Assembly (NCBI GenBank): GCA_963782885.1
Contig: CAWALL010000006.1
Span: 1-64,000 of the forward strand
Reading direction: 5' to 3'
Length of the DNA stretch: 64,000 nucleotides
Origin: DATAOG01 sp963782885
GTDB lineage: Bacteria > Pseudomonadota > Alphaproteobacteria > Geminicoccales > Geminicoccaceae
Positions within the stretch are counted from its first letter, which is position 1; every line of letters starts with the position of its first letter. This document shows positions 1 to 6,955 of the stretch, piece by piece. Position numbers and translations under genes: made by a program. The notes under the pieces are model-generated. The model was not told where the DNA came from and searched no databases. It worked only from the letters and a program-made list of their open reading frames with translations.

Positions 1-1603
1 TGGGCCGCATCGGGTACTTGGCCCGAAGCATCTCCACATAGCTCGTGCCCACGTTGTGGCTGGCGACGAAATGGAGCAGCTCGCCATCGAAGCGGAACAC
101 GTTCGCAAACCGGCTGCCGCACAGAGCGACAGCGTTGCGGACGATCGTCTCGAACACCGGCTGCACCTCCGTCGTCGAGGTACTGATCACACGAAGGATC
201 GCGGAAGTCGCCGTCTGCTGCTCCAGTGCCTCCGTCAGCTCGCGCGTGCGCGCCTGCACCTCGTCGAACAGGCGGACGTTCTCGATTGCGATCACCGCCT
301 GGTCGGCGAAGGTGGTGACCAGCTCGATTTCCTTGTCTGTGAACGGCCGGACGATGTTCCGTGCCAGGATGATCACGCCGATCACGGCATCGCCGCGCAG
401 GAGCGGCACGCCGAGCATGGTGCGAAAACGCCCCTTCACTTGCGCCTCGGACCAGGTGTACTCGGGATCTCCGAGGATGTCGGGAACGTGCAGCGTCCTG
501 CCCTCGAGCGCCGTCCGGCCGACCATCGTTCCCCGCCCGGGACCGACGGGGTTCTCGGCGATCAGCTGCGCGAAGCCCTCATCGGACCGGCTGGCGGCGG
601 CCAATTGGTACGTGCCGACCGAGTCCAGCCTGAACACGTGTGCCCATTCCGCGTGGCAGAGGCGGGCGGCGGTGGCGACGATCATGTCGAGCACCGGCTG
701 CAGCTCGGAGGTCGAGCGGCTGATGACGTTTAGGACCTCGCTGGTCGCGGTCTGCCGTTCGAGCGCCTCGTGCAGTTCCTGCGCCCGCTCTTCGATCTGC
801 TGGTAAAGGCGCGCCAGCTCCTTGCTCGTCCGGTTCACGTTGGCGGCGAGCGCGCCCAGCTCGTCGCGGTTGCTGACCCGCACCGTCTGCGTGAAGTCAC
901 CGGACGCGATCTGGCGCAACCGCGCGTCGATCTCGCCGACCGGCCCGACGATCGACCACGAGAAGACGTAGCCGAGCCCGAGCGCCAGCACGATGCTCGC
1001 CAGCGCTAGCCCGACCACCACCTTGCGCGAGGTGTCGTAGGCCTGCTGGCTGGCCTCGATCCGCTCGAGCATGTCGGCTTCGGCGACGTTGACCAGCTGG
1101 TTGGTCAGGCGCTCGAGCCGGTCGGCGAGCGGCCGCGCCTGGCGTAGCTGCAGCTCGCGCGCCTCGGTGATCTGGCCGGCGCGGGCGCGCTCGACCGCCT
1201 GGGTCACGATTGCGATGAAGCGGTCGTACTCCTGCCGCACCCGGTGCAGGAGCTCGACCTCGTCCTGGGCCACGTACTGCAGCCGGTCGAGGTCGTAGCC
1301 GAACTGGCTGAGCTGGCGCAGAGCGCTGTCCAGCGCCCGGTCATCCTGGGACAGGAGCGCCGAGGAGACGCCATAGAGCTGTCGGGTGGTGTCGTGCTGC
1401 ACCTGGCGGAAGGCCGCGATCTTGCGCTGCAGCCCGATCAGCTCGTCGGTGCGTTCGTTCATGCCGCTGAGCACGCGCAGGCCGACCGCGCCGAGCAGGA
1501 TCAGCAGCGCCACCATCGCGAGAAAGGCGACCAGCAGCTTGGTCTGGACGCGCGCCGGCACCCGCGAGACGAGGTCGACCGTAAGATTGCGAAGCCGCTT
1601 CAA
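1..1603 (-). CDS. Membrane sensor protein with HAMP and two GAF domains (partial, C-terminus beyond window)
   Basis: About 534 residues are visible. The frame stays open to the left edge, so the output domain (kinase or cyclase) is not seen. A membrane segment lies near residues 20-40, followed by a helical extracytoplasmic stretch and a second membrane segment near 195-215. Then come a HAMP linker (IVGPVGEIDARLRQIASGDF), a coiled coil, a first GAF domain (about 290-440) and the start of a second. Each GAF is preceded by the repeated phrase ALEQQTATS or ALERQTATS, usual in alphaproteobacterial multi-GAF histidine kinases. The TTG start at 1603 overlaps the stop of the SCO1-like gene (TTGA), so the two are probably co-transcribed. 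A histidine kinase is the most likely identity; a GAF-linked nucleotide cyclase is possible. Confidence 0.8.
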   Translation of the reverse strand, partial: MKRLRNLTVDLVSRVPARVQTKLLVAFLAMVALLILLGAVGLRVLSGMNERTDELIGLQRKIAAFRQVQHDTTRQLYGVSSALLSQDDRALDSALRQLSQFGYDLDRLQYVAQDEVELLHRVRQEYDRFIAIVTQAVERARAGQITEARELQLRQARPLADRLERLTNQLVNVAEADMLERIEASQQAYDTSRKVVVGLALASIVLALGLGYVFSWSIVGPVGEIDARLRQIASGDFTQTVRVSNRDELGALAANVNRTSKELARLYQQIEERAQELHEALERQTATSEVLNVISRSTSELQPVLDMIVATAARLCHAEWAHVFRLDSVGTYQLAAASRSDEGFAQLIAENPVGPGRGTMVGRTALEGRTLHVPDILGDPEYTWSEAQVKGRFRTMLGVPLLRGDAVIGVIILARNIVRPFTDKEIELVTTFADQAVIAIENVRLFDEVQARTRELTEALEQQTATSAILRVISTSTTEVQPVFETIVRNAVALCGSRFANVFRFDGELLHFVASHNVGTSYVEMLRAKYPMRP

Positions 1604-2190
1604 GGCTCGTGCACGAGGCTGAGGAGATCGCGCCGGAACTCCTCCTCGTCGAACCGATAGCCGAGGTACTGCACGCGCATCGTACCCTGCCGGTCGACCA
1701 GCGTGGTCAGCAGGGTGTGGTCGACCGCCCCGTCCGCCTGCTTGGCGACCGCGACCCCGTAGCGGTGCGCGACGTCGAGCACCGTCGCCGGCTCGCCGGT
1801 GAGGAAGCGCCAGCCGGCGACGTCCGCCCCGAAGGCCTGGGCGTACTCCTTCAGCACCGCGGGCGTGTCCCGCTCCGGATCGATCGTGATCGAGACGAAC
1901 GCGACCTTGCTGCCGAAGTCTGCGCCCAGCTCCTTCTGCACCTGCGCCATCTTGTCCGTCAGCAGCGGGCAGATGTCGGGGCACCAGGTATAGATGAAAG
2001 TCACCGCGACGACCTTGCCGCGCAGCGAGGCGAGCGTCACCTCGGCGCCATCCTGCGAGGTCAGAGCGAACTCGGGCGCCGCCCCGATCGCCGGCAGCCG
2101 CTCTTCCTCGACATGGTGCGCGGCGTCATGCGCTGGCGCCGGCGTCGCGCCGACCAGCACGCCCAGAACGACAACCAGCGCCGTCCGCAT
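1600..2190 (-). CDS. SCO1/SenC/PrrC family copper chaperone, thioredoxin fold
   Basis: The protein has 196 residues. An N-terminal signal sequence (about 1-20) suggests a periplasmic, possibly membrane-anchored protein. The thioredoxin-like domain carries the SCO1 metal-binding set: TWCPDICP gives Cys70 and Cys74, and His158 lies in VDHTLL. Members deliver copper to the CuA site of cytochrome c oxidase or act as thiol/redox signalling proteins. Cytochrome oxidase genes are not adjacent. Instead the stop overlaps the start of a membrane sensor, which fits the PrrC-like redox-signalling idea, but that is inference. Confidence 0.9.
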   Translation of the reverse strand: MRTALVVVLGVLVGATPAPAHDAAHHVEEERLPAIGAAPEFALTSQDGAEVTLASLRGKVVAVTFIYTWCPDICPLLTDKMAQVQKELGADFGSKVAFVSITIDPERDTPAVLKEYAQAFGADVAGWRFLTGEPATVLDVAHRYGVAVAKQADGAVDHTLLTTLVDRQGTMRVQYLGYRFDEEEFRRDLLSLVHEP

Positions 2191-2218
2191 AGTCTACGCC
2201 TTCAACTCGAGCTCGTCG

Positions 2219-3283
2219 CTATTGCGCCTGGGCGAGCCGCATACGCCCCTCCGCGGCCGCGCGCAGCAGCTCGTGGGCAATGGCGACACGGTAGTCGATC
2301 ACGTCCTGCCGGTCCATCGCGTGCATCTGCGGCTGCCCGGCTTCGGCCTTCATCGTCACCTTGGGGCCGAGCTCCAAAGTCGTTCCCAACCCGGCATAGA
2401 CATAGCGATCGCCGAAGGTCTGCTTGAGGATCGCGAATGCCGGCTCGCCCGTGCAGTGCACCGGCGCGATCCATTCCACGTTCCACTTGTCACGCAGGGC
2501 GGTCGCGATCCGGGTGATCTCGTCGGGTTTCGCGGGCAACAGGTGGGTGCCGCCGAAGACCAGATGGAGCGGCTTGTCGATCACCGACGTCGCGGCCTCG
2601 ACGACCTTCTCGATGGTCGGGTGGCTGCAGCCGACCACCAGCACGATGCCGTCGGGGGTGTCGATCGCCAAGGAGATTTCCATGACGTCCAGGTCGACGC
2701 CCCAGGAGCCCTTCAAGAGGATCAGATGAAAGCCAGGGGCCACCTCGGTGGTCTCGGTGATCCAGGTGAAGTTGCCTTGCGGCCACGGGGTCCCGAAACG
2801 CAGGCTCTCGGGCGGCTTGCCATCGAAATAGCGCATCTCCGGCGGCAGCAATTCGTCGCGCTTGTAGAAGGTCCAGGGCAAAGCGGCTCCGAAGACCCCG
2901 AAATTCTCCTTGGGCACGTAGATCTTGACGCTGGGATTGACCGTCATCAGGTAATTCAGGCCGCTGGTATGGTCGCCATGGCGATGGGACACGACCGCGA
3001 AATCGAGCTTGGTGAGATCGATCCCCTTGGCCTTGACGTTGTGCGCAAAGATCTCGGCGTTATTGCCGGTGTCGAACAGAATGCGTTTGCCACCGTACTC
3101 GATGAAGGCGGCAAATCCCCAGTCCTTGGTCATCGTCGAGGTCTTGCCGAAGGCGTCGTAAAGGACAGTGATCTGGGCTTTGTCGGACTGGGCGAGCGCC
3201 GGTGCCGGGCCCACGGCAGCCCAGCCACCGATGATCGACAGCATTGCGAGCGCGAGGGCGCGCCAGGTGTATTTCAGGTTCAT
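2219..3283 (-). CDS. Exported metallo-beta-lactamase-fold hydrolase
   Basis: The protein has 354 residues with a clear signal peptide (about 1-32, ending ALAQ). The metal-binding motif SHRHGDHTSG near residue 104 and later histidines (GCSHPT, FGGTHL, PVHCTGE) fit the MBL fold with a binuclear metal site. The layout resembles the family of 7,8-dihydropterin-6-methyl-4-(beta-D-ribofuranosyl)aminobenzene-5'-phosphate synthase-like MBL proteins. Export argues against a pterin role; the substrate is unknown. A strong ribosome site (AGGAGGGG, 4 bp before ATG) fixes the start. It lies 29 bp upstream of the SCO1-like gene on the same strand. Confidence 0.85.
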   Translation of the reverse strand: MNLKYTWRALALAMLSIIGGWAAVGPAPALAQSDKAQITVLYDAFGKTSTMTKDWGFAAFIEYGGKRILFDTGNNAEIFAHNVKAKGIDLTKLDFAVVSHRHGDHTSGLNYLMTVNPSVKIYVPKENFGVFGAALPWTFYKRDELLPPEMRYFDGKPPESLRFGTPWPQGNFTWITETTEVAPGFHLILLKGSWGVDLDVMEISLAIDTPDGIVLVVGCSHPTIEKVVEAATSVIDKPLHLVFGGTHLLPAKPDEITRIATALRDKWNVEWIAPVHCTGEPAFAILKQTFGDRYVYAGLGTTLELGPKVTMKAEAGQPQMHAMDRQDVIDYRVAIAHELLRAAAEGRMRLAQAQ

Positions 3284-3378
3284 GGTCCCCTCCTATTGTT
3301 CAAAGCCTGACAATTCCGCATCGTGCGTGCCAGTACGCGCGCCCCGCGGGCCGGTGTCTCAGCACCGGCAAAAATGTC

Positions 3379-4386
3379 TCACGCCCGCAGCTCGCGCTTG
3401 AGCTGGTCGACGAAGCGCCAGTCGGTGCCTTCGGCGAGGATCTGGTTCGGGTTCGCGCTGATCATGCCGACCTCATGGAGCCGCAGCGCGTAGAATCGCA
3501 GCGTATCCGCCGAGTCGTATTCGTGCCATCGGTCGTACGGCACCTCCTCGATCGTCTGGAGCGCGAAGTCGTACGTCTGCGTGAATTCGCCCTCCACAAG
3601 ACGTCGTGCGGCCGCCTCCGGCTCGGCGCTGCAGAAGTCGGCGGCCTTGAAGAGCGCGCGCAGAAAGCGCTTGGTCGCCACCGGATGATCGCGCACCCAG
3701 GCGCGGTTGCCGTAGATCATGCAGCAGAAGTACTCCGACCAGGGCTTGTCGGTGACCGTCTTGACGATCACGCGGCTGATGCCGCGGGCGCGCAGCTCCT
3801 GCGGCTCGGGCGGGAATCCAAGAAAGGCGTCGGTCTTGCCGTCGGCAAACTGCTCCATGGCCTTGCCGTCTGGCGGCACGACCCACTCGATGTCCCGCTT
3901 GGGGTCGAGGCCGACGTGCTTGGCCATGATCGACACGTACAGGTGTCCGCTCGAGGCCAGTGTCTGGATGCCCACGCGTCGGCTCTTCAGGTCGCCGATA
4001 TTGCGGATCGGCTCGTGCGCGAACAGCTCGTAGCAGCCCACATGCAAGCCACCGAGCGCAGTGATCGGCAGGCCCGCACCAATGTGATAGACGACCGTGC
4101 CGGCGAAGCTGGCGCCGAAGTCCACCTCGCCGCCGGCGATCATCTGCGGCGCGGTGAAGCCTCCGGCCGCTCGGACGTACTGGATGTCTGTGAAGCCTTC
4201 CGCGCGCAGGAGCTCCTCGGTCACGTCCAATGGAGCAAAGCAGATGGCCGTGTAGAACGCGAGGCGGATCGTGGTCGTCTCCGGCGGCCCCTCGTCGGCG
4301 AGCGCTACGCGGGGCCTGAGGAGCCCTGCCGCCCCGGCCGCGGACAGCCCGGCCAAAAAATGACGGCGATTTGGTCGGATCGGCAT
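3379..4386 (-). CDS. NMT1/SsuA-like ABC solute-binding protein, tandem copy 1
   Basis: The protein has 335 residues. The N-terminus holds a twin-arginine signal (NRRHFLAGLSAAGAAG), so export by Tat is likely. The mature part has the periplasmic binding protein type 2 layout of NitT/TauT/thiamine-precursor receptors. The ATG at 4386 is preferred over TTG at 4389 because AGGAGAG precedes it at proper spacing. It is closely similar along its length to the next two genes, for example in EGPPETT near the mature N-terminus, the FPPEPQELRARG stretch and the end LAEGTDWRF. No permease or ATPase gene lies nearby, so the transport partner is elsewhere or these receptors have another role. The ligand cannot be read from sequence. 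Confidence 0.85.
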   Translation of the reverse strand: MPIRPNRRHFLAGLSAAGAAGLLRPRVALADEGPPETTTIRLAFYTAICFAPLDVTEELLRAEGFTDIQYVRAAGGFTAPQMIAGGEVDFGASFAGTVVYHIGAGLPITALGGLHVGCYELFAHEPIRNIGDLKSRRVGIQTLASSGHLYVSIMAKHVGLDPKRDIEWVVPPDGKAMEQFADGKTDAFLGFPPEPQELRARGISRVIVKTVTDKPWSEYFCCMIYGNRAWVRDHPVATKRFLRALFKAADFCSAEPEAAARRLVEGEFTQTYDFALQTIEEVPYDRWHEYDSADTLRFYALRLHEVGMISANPNQILAEGTDWRFVDQLKRELRA

Positions 4387-4440
4387 CAAACTCTCCTTTC
4401 TATCGTTCGCGGGCTGTCCGGTGCGCGCCGCCTGAGCGGC

Positions 4441-5448
4441 TCAAGCCTTCAGCTCGCGCCTGAGCTGCTCGACGAGCCGGAAGTCGGTGCCGTCGGCGAT
4501 GATCTGGTTTGGATGCGCGCTGATCATGCCGACCTCGTGGAGCCGCAGCGCATAGAACCGCATCGTGTCCTCCGGGTCGAACTCGCGCCAACGCTGGTAG
4601 GGCACCTCTTCGATCGTCTGGAGCGCGTAGTCGTAGCGCTCCGTGAACCCGCCATCCACGAGCTGTCGTGCCGCGGTTTCCGGCTCGGCTTGGCAAAAGT
4701 CGGCCGCCTTGAAGACCGCGCGCAGAAAGCGCTTGGTCGCCACCGGATGATCACGAATCCAGGCATTGTTGGCGAAGACCATGCAGCAGAAGTACTGCGA
4801 CCATGGCTTGTCCGTCGTGGTGTTGAGGATGACGCGCTTGACACCGCGGGCGCGCAGCTCCTGCGGCTCGGGCGGAAAGCCTAGAAAGGCGTCGGTCTCG
4901 CCCGCGATAAAGGCCTCGAGAGCGTTGCCGTCCGGACTGGTCACCCAGTCGATGTCCGCATGGGGATCGAGCCCGACATGGGCCGCCATGATCGAGACGT
5001 AGAGATGGGCGCTCGACGCCACGGTCTGGATGCCGACACGCCGGCCCTTGAGGTCGCTGATCGTTCGTATCGGCTCGCGCGCAAACAGCTCGAAGCAACC
5101 CGCGTGGAGACCAGCCAGGGCTGTGATCCGGAGACCCGCATCCAGGTGATAGACGAGCCTGCCGGCGAAGTTGGCGTCGAAATCCAGATCGCCTCGTTCG
5201 ACCATCTTGAGCGGGCCGACGCCTAGTCCTGTGGTCACATACTGGACCTCTGTGAAACCCTCGGCGCGCAGGAACGCCTCGACCACATACAACGGTGCGA
5301 AGCAGATGGTCGTGGTCTGTCTCAAGCGGATCCTGGTGGTCTCCGGCGGGCCCTCCTCGGCGAGCGGTCTCCGGGCGCCCAGGACGCCAGCGGCCGCAGC
5401 CAACGACACCTTGGCCAGGAAATCGCGGCAATTCTGCCTGATTGGCAT
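4441..5448 (-). CDS. NMT1/SsuA-like ABC solute-binding protein, tandem copy 2
   Basis: The protein has 335 residues and is co-linear with its neighbours on both sides. The twin-arginine motif is degraded here (NCRDFLAK instead of NRRHFLAG), so the Tat route may be lost or replaced by Sec. Shared landmarks are LRAEGFTEVQYV, REPIRTISDLKGRRVGIQT, FPPEPQELRARGVKRV and DHPVATKRFLRAVFKAADF. The ribosome site GGAGGAGG, four bases before ATG, fixes the start. The ligand-pocket region near residues 45-60 differs from copy 1 (LRQTTTICFAPLY versus LAFYTAICFAPLD), which would fit divergence in specificity. That functional reading is inference. Confidence 0.85.
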   Translation of the reverse strand: MPIRQNCRDFLAKVSLAAAAGVLGARRPLAEEGPPETTRIRLRQTTTICFAPLYVVEAFLRAEGFTEVQYVTTGLGVGPLKMVERGDLDFDANFAGRLVYHLDAGLRITALAGLHAGCFELFAREPIRTISDLKGRRVGIQTVASSAHLYVSIMAAHVGLDPHADIDWVTSPDGNALEAFIAGETDAFLGFPPEPQELRARGVKRVILNTTTDKPWSQYFCCMVFANNAWIRDHPVATKRFLRAVFKAADFCQAEPETAARQLVDGGFTERYDYALQTIEEVPYQRWREFDPEDTMRFYALRLHEVGMISAHPNQIIADGTDFRLVEQLRRELKA

Positions 5449-5494
5449 CAAACCTCCTCCGCTCAGTTCAGCGGCGCAGGCGCAGCCCGGCTGC

Positions 5495-6496
5495 TCAGGC
5501 CTTCAGCTCCCGCTTGAGCTCGTTGAGGAAGCTCCAGTCCGTGCCTTCGGCCAGAATCTGGTTGGGGCTGGACTGGATCATCCCGGCTTCATGCAGGCGC
5601 AGGGCGTAGAAGCGCATGGTGTCCTCGGGATCGTAGTTCCGCCACTCCCGGTATTGGATCTCGGTGAGCGTCTGGAGCGCGTACTCGTAGCGCGACCCGG
5701 CCTCGACCAGTTGGCGCGCCGCCTGTTCCGGCTGGTCGGCGCAATAATCGGCGGACTTGAGGATGGCGCGCAGGTAGCGCTTGGTCGCGATCGGATGGTC
5801 GCGGACGAACTGCCGACTGCTGAACAGGACGCAGCAGAGGTACTGCGACCACGGCTTGTCCTGGATGGTGCTGATGATCACGCGCCCGATGTTACGGTCC
5901 CTCAGCTCCTGAGGCTCGGGCGGGAAGGCGAGGAAGGCGTCGGCCTGGTGCTCGGCGAACACCTCCATCGGGTTGCCGCCGGGGCTCGTGACCCACTCGA
6001 AGTCTCTCCGGGGGTCGAGCCCGACGTGGGCGGCCATGATCGCCATGTAATAGTAGCCATCCGAGTTCAGGTCCTGGATCGCGACCCGCTTGCCCCGCAG
6101 TTCGCTGATCGTGCGGAAGGGCTCGTGCGCGAACAGCTCGTAGCAGCCGGAATGGACGCCGGACAGCCCCGTGATCGGCAGGCCGTTGTCCATGTGCGAG
6201 ACCAGGGTGCCCGCGAAGGTGTTGGCGAAATTCACCTCGTCGCTGGCGACCAGTTGCGGGATCGTGAAGGACTCCGGCACCGACACGTAGCGGATGTCGG
6301 TGAAGCCTTCCGCGCGGAGCAGCTCCTCGGCCACGAGCAGCGGCGCCAGGCAGTTGTTCGAATAGTAGGCCAGCCGGATCGTCGTGGTCTCTGGCGGCCC
6401 GTCCTCGGCCAGCGCTCCCCTGGAGCTCAGAACCCCTGCGCTCCCGGCCGCGGCCAGCCCGGCCAGGAAATGGCGGCGAGTCGGCCTGATCTGCAT
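5495..6496 (-). CDS. NMT1/SsuA-like ABC solute-binding protein, tandem copy 3
   Basis: The protein has 333 residues with an intact twin-arginine signal (TRRHFLAGLAAAGSAG). It is the most upstream complete copy in the direction of transcription. Landmarks shared with copies 1 and 2 include LAEDGPPETTTIRLAYY, FAHEPFRTISELRGKRVAIQ, AFPPEPQELRDRN and the C-terminus LAEGTDWSFLNELKRELKA. A G-rich ribosome site (GAGGGGG) precedes ATG. Expression of the three copies from one transcript is plausible given gaps of 46-54 bp. As with the other copies, no cognate permease or ATPase is in the window. Confidence 0.85.
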   Translation of the reverse strand: MQIRPTRRHFLAGLAAAGSAGVLSSRGALAEDGPPETTTIRLAYYSNNCLAPLLVAEELLRAEGFTDIRYVSVPESFTIPQLVASDEVNFANTFAGTLVSHMDNGLPITGLSGVHSGCYELFAHEPFRTISELRGKRVAIQDLNSDGYYYMAIMAAHVGLDPRRDFEWVTSPGGNPMEVFAEHQADAFLAFPPEPQELRDRNIGRVIISTIQDKPWSQYLCCVLFSSRQFVRDHPIATKRYLRAILKSADYCADQPEQAARQLVEAGSRYEYALQTLTEIQYREWRNYDPEDTMRFYALRLHEAGMIQSSPNQILAEGTDWSFLNELKRELKA

Positions 6497-6787
6497 GAAA
6501 GCCCCCTCAAAAAGCTCGCGCCGGCGGGCAATCTGGTGCTCCCGCGGACGCCTGTGGCGCCACCATCACAGCAGCGCCTGAGTTTCACCTTGTCTGGCTA
6601 TCAACGCAGCACGATGCCACACGCCGGCGCTGCAGAGAAGCGGTTTCTGCCGACAGGAACCCGACCGAACGTCTCCGCGCGCCCCGGGGCGCGATCATCG
6701 GGGCGCTGCGAGGCACTCGAGACGACGGCGACGCTCGAGCTCAGGTCGGCGGCATCTCGTATGTACGGCGTGCCCTGCCGGGGCCGC

Positions 6788-6850
6788 TCACGCCTTCAGC
6801 TCGCGCCTGAGCTCGTTGAGGAAGCGCCAGTCGGTGCCCTCGGCGAGGCG
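6788..6850 (-). pseudogene. 3' stub of a fourth copy of the tandem solute-binding protein
   Basis: Reading the minus strand from 6850 to the stop at 6788 gives RLAEGTDWRFLNELRRELKA, essentially the last 19 residues of copies 1 and 3. Upstream of this (6851-6955) no similarity remains. The stub shows that the array was longer and that most of one copy was deleted. The neighbouring 6497-6787 stretch holds no recognisable gene and presumably carries the promoter for the three intact copies. Confidence 0.8.
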
Positions 6851-6955
6851 ACCGAGAGAGCCCGGAGGCTTGGTCCGGAACGGCTCGTCGCGCTCGAATT
6901 TGATGACCAGGAGCGACCCGTCCAGACGATTCCCGGTCGCCCGAGACCCTCCCCT

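Noticed and set aside
2219..3283. Assigning the metallo-beta-lactamase-fold protein as an antibiotic-resistance beta-lactamase
   Set aside because: Only the generic HxHxDH fold motif is present; the overall pattern is closer to pterin-synthase-like MBL hydrolases.
3340..3376. GC-rich hairpin GCCGGTG/CACCGGC after receptor copy 1 as a terminator
   Set aside because: On the transcribed (minus) strand the T-run lies before the hairpin, not after it, so it does not fit an intrinsic terminator.
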